From a virus, in the IMG/VR virus record IMGVR_UViG_3300048834_000213, positions 1-38,944 of that record: 38,944 bases of DNA. One strand, 5' to 3'. The translations under genes and the position numbers were made by a program. Numbering within the stretch: position 1 is the stretch's first letter; every line of letters begins with the position of its first letter. The notes under the pieces are model-generated. The model did no database searches. It was not told the origin of the DNA and saw only the letters and a program-made list of their open reading frames with translations. Shown piece after piece: positions 22,728-30,296 of the stretch.

Positions 22728-24613
22728 CTGATCACCAGTTTCTTTGCTTCCTCGATGTAGAACAACCAGTTCACGGTGTCCCATTGGAACGTCACCATGT
22801 CGTTCGTCGGCGTCACGGTCCACCCGGCCTGGACGCTGAACCGACGATCCTCGGTCTGACCTTTCAGCCCCGGCAGCGTCTTGACGAGCGGTCGGCCATC
22901 GGTCGAGACGTAATAGCGCGTCGTGTTCTGGATCCGCTCGTCTCCCCAGAGCAACCCGCCGTTCCGCGGCACCTTGATCGACAACTGAAAATCGTAGGGG
23001 TCACGATGCGCCATGATGAAATCGGCCACCGGAACACCATGGACCATCTGCGCCTCGGCGGCCTTGCGCACGACGAGCATCGAGTGATCCTGGTGCCACT
23101 GGCGTTCTCGGGTGCTGTGGTCATCAAACCACGTCTGATAGGCATAGGCGCCGATGCGCTTCAGCCCGCCCTTCGTCTTGACCGCGATGTAGCTGTTCAC
23201 GTCGCGGATGAACATCTTGGAATACTGCGCGGATTCGAGATCGAGCCCAGTGTGCTGTTCCCAGAGTTTGCAGACCTGCTTCATCCAGTCGACGTCAGCG
23301 CGACGGATTTTCACGGTGAGACCGTCGGTGTTGATCTGGATCAGCCGGATACCGTCGTTCGTCATCAACCACTCGGCGAGCATGCACAGGAGCAACTGCC
23401 CGTTCACGGTGATCGACATGGTGTATTGCGGGTCGTAGAACGGCCCGTATTTGTTGTTTGAGTCCCCATAGACCCCGTTTAGGGCCAGCTTCAACATGGC
23501 GTTCTCGGGGGTGCCTTTCTTATATTCCTGCCGCATCTTGAACACGTTCTGGTAGACGTCACAGAACGTCTCGCTCAGGTGCGCCGGGAAAAATCGGTTC
23601 GTGATCGCCAGGTTCGGGTAGTAGGACGCCACGTCCCAATCCCAGATTTCCCATTCGTCGTCGGCCTCGATGACCACAGAGTCCAGCGATCCGTGAATGC
23701 CGCCGGTGCCAAAGTCAAACCGGAACCCGTTCACGACGGCGTGCAGCCCCTTGAACACACCTTTCGTCTCGACGGTTTCGGACAGGGTGTCGTCGATCAT
23801 CTGCCGGGTGAGAACCTGGTCCTGAAGCCAACGCAGCACGCGCTGGAATTCCGGGTGTTGGAACGACACGCGGGGGCTGATCACGTCGCGCAGGGCGATC
23901 TGCTGGCGCATGGTCTGCCGCGGCTGACGTCGGCCGCCGACGCGCTCGTAGCAGGGCGTCCCGCTGCGTTCCAGTTCGCGCTCAAAGAATTTCTTGCCGA
24001 TCTTCGTGTCGTTGAAGTTCAGCACGTCGCCCATGTCGGGATAACGCGCTGCGAGTTCGTCACGGAACCGGATTTGCTCGCGACTCGCATGAAAGAACCG
24101 CAGCGTCTCCGAGACGTCGTGTGCCATGTAGGAAACGATCTCGGATTTCTGCGCCGCGGTCGTGGGTTTGTCGGGCGGATAGGGCAAATCGACAACGCGC
24201 GACGACCGCATGTTCAGTTCCAGTTTCTTCAGGCTGGTCGTGCGGGCCTTGTTGTCAAAATGGTGGATCAGGTAAAGATCACCCTGCGTCACCATTCGAT
24301 CGCTGGGCCAGATGGTGTTCGCGAACCGATCCTGGCCGAAGATGATCTGCGTTCCCAGATTGTGCGCCGTCACCGAATCGAAACGGCCCATCTTGATCAG
24401 CGGTTGGCACACCGGCCAGTCGAACCCGACGTTGTTGAACCCGAACATGCGATCGCCGCGATGCGCGAGTTCCATGCAGAAATCGGCGAACCTCCCCGAG
24501 TCGTCGATACGATCCGAGACCTCGAAGATGTAACGATGCTGCGTCTCCGCATGCACGACGCAAGCGCAGAACAGGTCATAATAGGTTTCGATGTCGTAAA
24601 CCCAGTCGGTCAT
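22724..24613 (-). CDS. Compact family B DNA polymerase with 3'-5' exonuclease
   Basis: A 629-residue replicative polymerase. The exonuclease motifs are Exo I VYDIETYYD (D7, E9), Exo II GFNNVGFD (N60, D65) and Exo III YMAHD (Y162, D166). The polymerase motifs are A DVASYYPN (D327), B KLALNGVYG (K375, N379, Y382) and C INTDGL (D430). Motif C is unusual: family B enzymes normally have DTDS, whereas here the first Asp is Asn (N428) and Ser is Gly; the metal-binding second Asp is kept. No terminal-protein region is evident and a primase-helicase is encoded, so priming is probably by primase. The length is near that of the small phage B polymerases. Confidence 0.88.
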   Translation of the reverse strand: MTDWVYDIETYYDLFCACVVHAETQHRYIFEVSDRIDDSGRFADFCMELAHRGDRMFGFNNVGFDWPVCQPLIKMGRFDSVTAHNLGTQIIFGQDRFANTIWPSDRMVTQGDLYLIHHFDNKARTTSLKKLELNMRSSRVVDLPYPPDKPTTAAQKSEIVSYMAHDVSETLRFFHASREQIRFRDELAARYPDMGDVLNFNDTKIGKKFFERELERSGTPCYERVGGRRQPRQTMRQQIALRDVISPRVSFQHPEFQRVLRWLQDQVLTRQMIDDTLSETVETKGVFKGLHAVVNGFRFDFGTGGIHGSLDSVVIEADDEWEIWDWDVASYYPNLAITNRFFPAHLSETFCDVYQNVFKMRQEYKKGTPENAMLKLALNGVYGDSNNKYGPFYDPQYTMSITVNGQLLLCMLAEWLMTNDGIRLIQINTDGLTVKIRRADVDWMKQVCKLWEQHTGLDLESAQYSKMFIRDVNSYIAVKTKGGLKRIGAYAYQTWFDDHSTRERQWHQDHSMLVVRKAAEAQMVHGVPVADFIMAHRDPYDFQLSIKVPRNGGLLWGDERIQNTTRYYVSTDGRPLVKTLPGLKGQTEDRRFSVQAGWTVTPTNDMVTFQWDTVNWLFYIEEAKKLVIR

Positions 24614-24614
24614 C

Positions 24615-25013
24615 TCAGTATTTCTTCCCGCCTGATTCGACCCGCGCCGCCAACTTGTGATCGGCGCGCTTCTGGTTGTAGCGGTTCTTTTCGATCACCG
24701 CGCCCGGCACGTCCAGCCCCATCGCGGCGGCTGTGTCAAGGATGCGGATGATGCAATCCGCAAACTCGACCTCGCGCCCGTCGCGGTGGGGCAGCTTGTC
24801 GTCCATAAGGCCCTTGCGGTCGGCTTCCAGCGCCTCGCTGAGTTCGCTGTGCATGAGTGCCACGACCTCACCGAAGTTGCGCTGCACAGGCTGTCCCGTG
24901 GCCGGATCGGTATACCAGCCCGCGTCCGTGGCCGTCTTGTGCGCGAGATACTGCGCCATGCGAAGGCCAGTATAGGCGTCGTGCTCGTCTTGCGTCATGT
25001 CAAACGGGTTCAT
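24615..25013 (-). CDS. MazG-like nucleoside triphosphate pyrophosphohydrolase
   Basis: A 132-residue protein with the all-alpha NTP pyrophosphatase fold. The metal-binding motif is seen as E57-x-x-E60 (HSELSEALEADR) and E83-x-x-D86 (EVEFADCIIRILD). Such enzymes hydrolyse dNTPs or alarmone-like nucleotides to monophosphates. In phages they may adjust nucleotide pools or blunt the host starvation response. The gene stands between SSB and the polymerase in the leftward operon, two bases before the polymerase ATG. The start at 25013 has only a weak ribosome-binding site. Confidence 0.85.
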   Translation of the reverse strand: MNPFDMTQDEHDAYTGLRMAQYLAHKTATDAGWYTDPATGQPVQRNFGEVVALMHSELSEALEADRKGLMDDKLPHRDGREVEFADCIIRILDTAAAMGLDVPGAVIEKNRYNQKRADHKLAARVESGGKKY

Positions 25014-25039
25014 CTCAGATCATCCTCATGGTCAGTGGT

Positions 25040-25064
25040 GGCCCGCCACGATGCGCAGCGGGCC
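25040..25064 (-). other. Intergenic hairpin between SSB and MazG-like genes
   Basis: GGCCCGC (25040-25046) and GCGGGCC (25058-25064) form a perfect 7-bp stem with an 11-base loop in the 66-base gap. No T-run follows in the leftward direction. It may attenuate or stabilise the operon mRNA after the highly needed SSB. Confidence 0.4.
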
Positions 25065-25079
25065 GTTGATAGTCACAAA

Positions 25080-25940
25080 TCAGCGAGGCGGCAGCGGGGG
25101 CAGCGTGGGCGGCCCGGCGAGCACCTGCGGATAGCTACCACCGGATGCAGTCACCGGCGGGGCACCGAACTGCGGGGCCACCGCGGCAGGAGCCATCGGG
25201 GCGAGGGCCGGCGCAGCGGGCACCGTGCCCATATAACCGCCCTGCGGCGGCTGCTGGAAACCCGGCTGGAAACCCTGGGGGGCACCACCGAACGCACCGA
25301 CCGCACCGCTCGTGGTGCCCAGCGGGCGGGCACCGGGCGGCAGGGCGGTCGGAGCGGCAGCGCCACCGAAGGCCGTCGCCGCGTCGGGACCGCCGCGGAT
25401 TTCATCACCCTCGGCGACGAGGCGAACGAACGAGCCATTCAGGTAAATCCCGGCACGATCGCCAGCCTGGAACGGACCTTGCTTGTCGCCGTTCGTGGTG
25501 ATGTTGCCGGCCACCTGGACATAGAACCCACGCTTCACCAGTTCAGCGTTGATGTTCTGGTTCGTGGGGTCGACGGCCTGCGGCGCCCAGGACGACGAGA
25601 AATACATCACGAAGCACCCGCGGGTGTTTTCGTTGTATTGGCCCTTCTGGTTCGGGCGGTCCCCGTCGGCGATCTTCATGCTGAAGCCGTCGAACGTGCT
25701 GAACCACGACTGAAGGCGCTGCGTCGCGTTCTGATCGCGGGCGGCCTGTGTGGCAATCCAGGGGTAGAACTGTTCGGCAAGGAGCGGCCAGATGTCGGCC
25801 TTCGGGAAAGCGACGCCGAACTCGAACCGCTGCTTGTCAGCGTCGATCATTCGACCGTCGCTGTCCTTCGTGCGCTTTTCGGTGATCGAGCCGTTCACGA
25901 AGCGGCCGATGGGGGTGAAGAAGTCAAGACGATCCGTCAT
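25080..25940 (-). CDS. Single-stranded DNA-binding protein, DUF2815-like
   Basis: A 286-residue protein resembling the phage SSB family DUF2815 (Enc34 type), which coats single-stranded DNA at the replication fork. Residues 1-175 are an OB-fold-like domain (VAFPKADIWPLLAEQFYPW, NTRGCFVMYFSSSWAPQAV, GDRAGIYLNGSFVRLV). Residues about 180-286 are a disordered Gly/Pro/Ala/Gln-rich tail, ending PTLPPLPPR instead of the acidic tip common in SSBs. The leader before its ATG is almost identical to that before the Acb2-like gene and includes that gene's stop codon. The polymerase and helicase in the same region support a replication role. Confidence 0.75.
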   Translation of the reverse strand: MTDRLDFFTPIGRFVNGSITEKRTKDSDGRMIDADKQRFEFGVAFPKADIWPLLAEQFYPWIATQAARDQNATQRLQSWFSTFDGFSMKIADGDRPNQKGQYNENTRGCFVMYFSSSWAPQAVDPTNQNINAELVKRGFYVQVAGNITTNGDKQGPFQAGDRAGIYLNGSFVRLVAEGDEIRGGPDAATAFGGAAAPTALPPGARPLGTTSGAVGAFGGAPQGFQPGFQQPPQGGYMGTVPAAPALAPMAPAAVAPQFGAPPVTASGGSYPQVLAGPPTLPPLPPR

Positions 25941-25968
25941 GGTGGTAGTTCTCCGTTGCGGTTGGTTA
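25935..25968 (-). repeat. Repeated translational leader, copy 1
   Basis: This 34-base segment runs from the TAA stop of the Acb2-like gene across a spacer with CGGAGA to the ATG of the SSB gene. It matches 26218-26251 at 32 of 34 positions. A more diverged third version lies before the ATG at 28603. Confidence 0.85.
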
Positions 25969-26223
25969 CTTGGTGATGTGACGGACGGCGCGCATCACGG
26001 CGTCCTCGGTGTGCGTCAGCGCCAGCGCCAGGTCACGCGACCCCATGCGTTCACCGTTCGGATCGGTTTCACCGATCTCGTGGAGTTTGGCGATGAACGC
26101 GGCGCCCATGTCCTTGATCGCCTGCATTTGCGCCTTCTCGGCATCGCTCAGGACGCGATACTGGTGACGCACAGCATTGTTGACGGTGCGGACATCGGAC
26201 GTGCTTTCGACGGTGTTCGTCAT
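25966..26223 (-). CDS. acb2: Acb2-like anti-CBASS cyclic-nucleotide sponge
   Basis: An 85-residue protein that fits the Acb2/Tad1 helical hairpin family. Acb2 forms hexamers that sequester the cyclic di- and trinucleotides made by CBASS (and some gcADPR-type Thoeris signals), so that the host defence effector is not activated. The family pattern is visible: QYRVLSDAEKAQMQAIKDMG, then DPNGERMGSRDLALALTHTEDAVMRAVRHIT. Y22 and K37 lie 15 residues apart, as do the ligand-binding Y11 and K26 described for the PaMx33 protein. The N-terminus is about 11 residues longer. Its place next to SSB in an early operon fits a protein needed before defence signalling starts. Confidence 0.8.
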   Translation of the reverse strand: MTNTVESTSDVRTVNNAVRHQYRVLSDAEKAQMQAIKDMGAAFIAKLHEIGETDPNGERMGSRDLALALTHTEDAVMRAVRHITK

Positions 26224-26251
26224 GGTGATAGTTCTCCGTTGTGGTTGGTTA
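26218..26251 (-). repeat. Repeated translational leader, copy 2
   Basis: The same 34-base leader as at 25935-25968, here spanning the TAA stop of the 88-residue unknown gene, the CGGAGA ribosome-binding site and the ATG of the Acb2-like gene. Confidence 0.85.
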
Positions 26252-26515
26252 AAGATCGTTCAGAATCGAAACGTAGCGTTCGATCGCATCGAGACGTTCA
26301 CCGAGGTGGTCGAGTTCCGCGTTGATCATGGCAATCGAGCCCTGCGGCAATTGCGTGGCGACGGACGATTCGCGCTCAATGACGGCCATCGGGCCGTGCA
26401 GCCGAGTGAACAGTTCCTCGATCACGGTGATCGTCTTGCCAGCGCGATCGCTGAAAAAAACGATGCGACCATTGATGTCGTCCAGGTGGCCGGGTTTGCT
26501 GTGCGTGGGGTTCAT
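26249..26515 (-). CDS. Unknown protein with helical C-terminus
   Basis: An 88-residue protein not assigned to a family. The N-terminal third is polar, the middle has TITVIEELFTRLHGPMAVIE, and the last 30 residues (AELDHLGERLDAIERYVSIL) have a heptad-like pattern suitable for a coiled coil, so it may form oligomers. ATG 26515 has GGAG eight bases upstream; GTG 26524 overlaps the gapR stop (GTGA) and remains possible. The gene stands between gapR and the Acb2-like gene. A small anti-defence or replication accessory role is possible by location only. Confidence 0.6.
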   Translation of the reverse strand: MNPTHSKPGHLDDINGRIVFFSDRAGKTITVIEELFTRLHGPMAVIERESSVATQLPQGSIAMINAELDHLGERLDAIERYVSILNDL

Positions 26516-26520
26516 GGTAT

Positions 26521-26805
26521 TCACTCCATTCCGAGGGCGGATTTGTAGAGGTCGAGAACCGCTTCTTCTTCAGCGATCTCGTCGGATTTGCGCTTGCGAA
26601 GCGCGATGACCCGTTTCAGGATCTTCGTGTCGTAGCCGCGGCCCTTCGCCTCGGCCATGACCTCTTTCTTCTGGTCGGCGATGTCTTTCGCCTCAACGTC
26701 CAGATGCTCGTAACGCTCGACGAACTGCCGCAGTTCTTCAGCGGTCACGTCATAGGCGCTGCTGTTGTCGCCGATACCGGGCGGGGCGGGCGGGACGTCG
26801 ATCAT
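26521..26805 (-). CDS. gapR: GapR-like nucleoid protein (DUF2312)
   Basis: A 94-residue protein matching the DUF2312/GapR family along its whole core (VTAEELRQFVERYEHLDVEA, KKEVMAEAKGRGYDTKILKR, VIALRKRKSDEIAEEEAVLD). In Caulobacter GapR encircles overtwisted DNA ahead of forks and transcription and stimulates type II topoisomerases. Here the short N-terminal PPAPPGIGDNSS is variable. A phage copy may help relieve positive supercoiling during fast phage replication or interfere with the host protein by mixed oligomers. ATG 26805 (TGATG with the nuclease stop) has GGAG seven bases upstream. The family points to an alphaproteobacterial host. Confidence 0.92.
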   Translation of the reverse strand: MIDVPPAPPGIGDNSSAYDVTAEELRQFVERYEHLDVEAKDIADQKKEVMAEAKGRGYDTKILKRVIALRKRKSDEIAEEEAVLDLYKSALGME

Positions 26806-27890
26806 CACATCTCTCCGAATTTCGCCGCGACGTAACCGGGCGGTATGGGTTTCAGGCTCGCTTTGGTGCGGGGAACGCGCGTCAGCATCTTCACGATTTC
26901 AGGGTCCGCACCCTGGCGTTCGGCTTCGGCGGGTGTGATCATCTTCTTCGCTTTGACGTCCACGCCCGTCATCATCTCAATCGTCAGCGGATCGTCAAGC
27001 ACCCACTGGCGCTGACCGTATCCCTGTTCGATCATCCAGCCGGGGATCGCCTCGCCCTTCTGGACTCGCGCTTCGGCTTCGGCACGCACCGCATCGCGAC
27101 GACCTTTGAACATCGCCTCGGCAGCGTCAATGAACGTCAGTTCCGCCGCGAGTTCCTTCGCCGTCATGGGGCGCATCTCGGCGTGGTGCATCGTGTGAAC
27201 CACCTCGCGCACCTGATTCGCGTTCGCCGCGCACTGAGCGGCCGCCTCGCAATACCGGCAATGCGCACCAGCGCGAGCACTTGCGTTCGGGTTCTGCGTC
27301 CGGTATCCCGCCGCCTCGATCTCGCGCACCCGGGCCATCAATTCCTCGGGGTAGAGCGTCCAGATGCGATGGATTCCGAACGGATGGTAGACGCGCGGCT
27401 GGTAGATACCGAGCCGCACCGTGCGGATCGTCACGCCGCGCGCATAGAGCAACCGCAACAACGCGCCGGCATAGATCATCACCTGGGGGTTCTCCCAGAC
27501 CTCCACGACGAGCATGCCGTATTTCAGGTCGTCAACCCGCAATTCGTCGTTTGCCAGCACGCCGAAAGCGTCAGGTGTCCCGGCGATGATCTCGTTCAAC
27601 GCGACCTTGCGCTCAACGTCGACCTTGCCGCCGTAGCTGCGCAGGAGCGCGACATAACCGGCGATATGGTTCGTCATTTCGCGGGTGACGACCCAACCAT
27701 TCGGGTGCGTGGCACCGAGGAAATCGGTGGTCTCTCGCCCTGTGGTCATCGCCTGTTCGGCGAGCCATGCCGCGCAGGTTCCCTCGCGCGCTGCGTCCGA
27801 TTCGGGCGCCGGCGGAACACGGGCGGCCATCGTCGGATAGGCGTCGCAATGGGTCCAGATATGGGCGCTGGAAGGACGGGGGAGGGTCAT
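26805..27890 (-). CDS. PD-(D/E)XK nuclease, DUF2800/Cas4-RecB type
   Basis: A 361-residue protein like DUF2800 phage nucleases. The nuclease motif is GTPDAFG (D107) followed by LRVDDLKYG (D121, K123). Four Cys residues, C15 and C211-x2-C214-x5-C220 (HCRYCEAAAQC), have the spacing of the iron-sulfur site of AddB/Cas4 enzymes, in which one N-terminal and three C-terminal Cys clasp the domain. The C-terminal 120 residues are a helical region. It probably processes DNA ends in phage recombination or replication. The start is ATG 27890; the stop shares a base with gapR. Confidence 0.83.
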   Translation of the reverse strand: MTLPRPSSAHIWTHCDAYPTMAARVPPAPESDAAREGTCAAWLAEQAMTTGRETTDFLGATHPNGWVVTREMTNHIAGYVALLRSYGGKVDVERKVALNEIIAGTPDAFGVLANDELRVDDLKYGMLVVEVWENPQVMIYAGALLRLLYARGVTIRTVRLGIYQPRVYHPFGIHRIWTLYPEELMARVREIEAAGYRTQNPNASARAGAHCRYCEAAAQCAANANQVREVVHTMHHAEMRPMTAKELAAELTFIDAAEAMFKGRRDAVRAEAEARVQKGEAIPGWMIEQGYGQRQWVLDDPLTIEMMTGVDVKAKKMITPAEAERQGADPEIVKMLTRVPRTKASLKPIPPGYVAAKFGEM

Positions 27891-27918
27891 TGAGCATCGA
27901 ACTCCAATCAGGAAAATC

Positions 27919-27948
27919 GCGCCCCGGCGCGGGGGAACACCGGGGCGC
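27919..27948 (-). terminator. Attenuator-like hairpin
   Basis: GCGCCCCGG (27919-27927) and CCGGGGCGC (27940-27948) form a perfect 9-bp stem with a 12-base loop in the 65-base gap. In the leftward direction it is followed by GATTTTCC, a short T-run. It could cut the transcript partly between the first gene and the nuclease. Confidence 0.45.
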
Positions 27949-27955
27949 AGGTGGG

Positions 27956-28603
27956 TCAGCCCGCGTCGCGAGCGCCCAGCGCGATCAGCCGGTCATACAT
28001 GCGACGACGCAGCGTCTCGTCGTTGTTCAGCAACAGCCCGACTTCGCCCGGGTTCCGGGTGTTGCAGAACTCGTCGTAAAGCGCGCCGGTGTCGACGAGC
28101 CGGTTCTGCGCCGCGTTGGTGATCACGCGATACAGGGCCGTAAGTTCGACGGGCTCGGGCATCGAGGGCGGCAGAGCGGGCGCAGCGGGGGCGGCAACGG
28201 CAGGCGGCAGGACCGGCGCAGCGGCGGGCGGCGTCACGGCAACCGGGCCGGGCGGGGGCAGGAGATCGGCTGGCGGCGTCACGGCACCACCGCGGGCCTT
28301 GAACGCGGCGCGGGCGGCATTGGCTTCATCGCTCTTGCCGCGCTTGGCCCGCCAGGTGCCGTCCTTCGTGAACGAGGGCGGATCGGCATGAACCGAGGCG
28401 TCATAGGGCATGCCGTCGCCGTCCAGGTCGGAGGCGCTGCGAACGGTGTCGGTGGTCGCGGCTTCAGCGGGCTCGGCGGCCGGCGTCGGCACAGAGTCGG
28501 TGGCGGTCACGGTCACGGCCGGCGAGGAACGGGTCTGACCGTCCAGATGGGCGCGCATTTGCTTCTCGTCGTCGAACTCGTAGATCAGGCTGATTTTCGT
28601 CAT
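27956..28603 (-). CDS. Unknown early protein with Pro/Ala-rich linker
   Basis: A 215-residue protein, first in the leftward operon. Three parts can be seen: an N-terminal strand with MTKISLIYEFDDEKQMRAHL, a short conserved phage motif (DLDGDGMPYDASVHA followed by KDGTWRAKRG), and, after a 45-residue Pro/Ala linker, a helical C-terminal domain (ALYRVITNAAQNRLVDTGAL). The middle motif, usually read as DxDGxPWDxRIH...GTWRxRRG, occurs in many phage proteins of unknown function. ATG 28603 has GGAG nine bases upstream within a leader related to the two repeats at 25935 and 26218. Confidence 0.75.
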   Translation of the reverse strand: MTKISLIYEFDDEKQMRAHLDGQTRSSPAVTVTATDSVPTPAAEPAEAATTDTVRSASDLDGDGMPYDASVHADPPSFTKDGTWRAKRGKSDEANAARAAFKARGGAVTPPADLLPPPGPVAVTPPAAAPVLPPAVAAPAAPALPPSMPEPVELTALYRVITNAAQNRLVDTGALYDEFCNTRNPGEVGLLLNNDETLRRRMYDRLIALGARDAG

Positions 28604-28624
28604 GGTCGGTGTCTCCGATGGTGG

Positions 28625-28654
28625 TTGACAACAACTGCTAATATCGGCTAACAA
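28625..28654 (+). promoter_or_regulatory. Candidate rightward early promoter
   Basis: TTGACA (28625-28630), 18 bp, then TAACAA (28649-28654), reading towards the helicase gene at 28677, with AAGGGGG as its ribosome-binding site. The -35 hexamer is perfect and the -10 is moderate. Confidence 0.5.
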
Positions 28655-28657
28655 CTG
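28630..28657. promoter_or_regulatory. Direct repeats between divergent promoters (candidate operator)
   Basis: AACAACTG occurs at 28630-28637 and again at 28650-28657, exactly 20 bp (about two helical turns) apart, overlapping both candidate promoters. A regulator bound to this pair would control both early operons. No protein can be assigned; the TetR-type and SANT-like proteins encoded downstream are candidates. Confidence 0.4.
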
Positions 28658-28666
28658 AGTCGTCAA
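28638..28666 (-). promoter_or_regulatory. Candidate leftward early promoter
   Basis: On the minus strand TTGACG (28666-28661), 17 bp, then TATTAG (28643-28638), pointing at the ATG at 28603. It overlaps the rightward promoter, so the two should compete for polymerase or be controlled together. Confidence 0.5.
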
Positions 28667-28676
28667 GGGGGAACCG

Positions 28677-30296
28677 ATGCAGCTTCGCGATTATCAGATC
28701 AAGCTGAAGAACGATGCGTTCGACGGATGGCGGGATGGCCACAGGAACGTCATGCTCGTTTCCCCGACGAGATCCGGTAAAACCGTCACCATGGCGTCGA
28801 TCGCCAACGACCTCGCGCCGCAGCCTGGTGTGGTCATAGCGCACCGTGTGGAAATTGTCGGTCAGATCAGCACGACGTTCGCGCGGTTCGGTATTCGTCA
28901 TAACGTGATCGGCCCGTCATCGACCGTTAAATACTGCATTCAGAAGCATATTCGTGATGTTGGGCGGTCTCATGTTGATCGTCGCGCGGTCGTCACTGTC
29001 GCAGCGGTCGATACTCTTGTGGCGCGGTCGAGCAAACTCGGTCAGTGGCCGGCAGATCAGCGGTGGTGGATGATCGACGAGGCGCATCACGTCCTGGCCG
29101 ACAACAAGTGGGGAAAAGCGGTCAATCTGTTCGGCAATGGTTGGGGTCTGGGCGTGACGGCCACACCACTGCGCGCTGATCGCAGATCGCTCCATGTCGA
29201 TCAGGGCGGTGTGTTCTCACACATGGTCATCGGCCCCTCGATGCGTGAACTGATCAACCGAGGGTCAATCTGCGAATATCGGATATTTGCCCCGAAAAAC
29301 AGCATCGACGTTTCGGCGGTGCCGGTGGGCTCGACGGGTGATTACTCGCAACCGAAGCTGCGTGAGGCGGCCCACAAATCCATGATTGTCGGTGACATCG
29401 TGGAGTCCTATCTGAAAATCGCACCGGGCAAGCGCGGAATCACGTTCACCGTCGACGTCGAACAGGCGATCGAGGTGGCAGAGGCGTTCAACCGCGCTGG
29501 GGTGCCGGCCATGGCAGTTCACGCCCAAACTGACGCAACGATTCGCGACGATGCGGTGCGCAAACTTGCCACAGGCAAGCTGCTGCAACTCGTCAACGTC
29601 GACCTGTTCGGCGAAGGTTTTGACGTGCCGGTGGTCGAAGTCGTCTCGATGGGTCGTCCGACGATGAGTTACGGGCTGTTCGTGCAGCAATTCGCTCGTG
29701 CGCTGACCCCGTTCGAGGGCAAGACGCATGGGATCATCATCGACCATGTGTCGAACGTGAAGCGCCACGGTCTACCCGACGCGCCACGCACCTGGACGTT
29801 GCGCGCCGAGGAACGCGGCAAGCGGTTGCCGAAAGACCCCGACGAGATTGCGGTGAAACGCTGCGTCGAGTGCTTCAACGATTACCGGGCGGTCTCGAAG
29901 ATGTGCCCGTTCTGTGGTCATGTCCACGAACCCGCAGGTCGCGACCGACCGGAACAGGTCGACGGCGATCTGGTCGAACTTGACCCGCAGGTTCTCGCGC
30001 AGATGCGTGACGACGCCGCAAGAGCCGCGCACGTCATTGATACAAGGAAACTGACGGGCCTGAGTCGGATCAAAGCGGAAAATCACAACATCACCGCTTC
30101 GGCACAGGTCGATCTGCGTGACGCGATCGCGCGATGGGCTTGGGTGTGGCACAGTCGCGGCGCTGCCGATTCGGAGATTTACCGTCGGTTCTTCCACCTG
30201 TTCGGAACCGACGTGATGACGGCGCAAACCCTCGGCGCCACCGATGCGAGGGAACTCACGGAGAGGGTGCGAAATGCAACGGTATGTTCGGACTGA
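28677..30296 (+). CDS. DEAH-box superfamily II helicase with zinc finger
   Basis: A 539-residue helicase. Motif I is SPTRSGKT (residues 29-36), motif II DEAH (134-137), motif III TAT (161-163), motif V LFGEGFDVP (310-318) and motif VI QQFARAL (337-343), which lacks the last usual Arg. This set is like the phage relatives of UvsW/RecG-type and type III restriction helicases that remodel DNA forks. A Cys4 finger (C396, C399, C410, C413 with H415) follows the helicase core, then a C-terminal helical domain (AENHNITASAQVDLRDAIAR). It is first in the rightward early operon, right after the divergent promoters. Confidence 0.88.
   Translation: MQLRDYQIKLKNDAFDGWRDGHRNVMLVSPTRSGKTVTMASIANDLAPQPGVVIAHRVEIVGQISTTFARFGIRHNVIGPSSTVKYCIQKHIRDVGRSHVDRRAVVTVAAVDTLVARSSKLGQWPADQRWWMIDEAHHVLADNKWGKAVNLFGNGWGLGVTATPLRADRRSLHVDQGGVFSHMVIGPSMRELINRGSICEYRIFAPKNSIDVSAVPVGSTGDYSQPKLREAAHKSMIVGDIVESYLKIAPGKRGITFTVDVEQAIEVAEAFNRAGVPAMAVHAQTDATIRDDAVRKLATGKLLQLVNVDLFGEGFDVPVVEVVSMGRPTMSYGLFVQQFARALTPFEGKTHGIIIDHVSNVKRHGLPDAPRTWTLRAEERGKRLPKDPDEIAVKRCVECFNDYRAVSKMCPFCGHVHEPAGRDRPEQVDGDLVELDPQVLAQMRDDAARAAHVIDTRKLTGLSRIKAENHNITASAQVDLRDAIARWAWVWHSRGAADSEIYRRFFHLFGTDVMTAQTLGATDARELTERVRNATVCSD

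Noticed and set aside
24657-25976. Long rightward open frame across MazG-like and SSB genes
   Set aside because: It runs against two recognisable genes and shows only Arg/Gly/His-rich filler.
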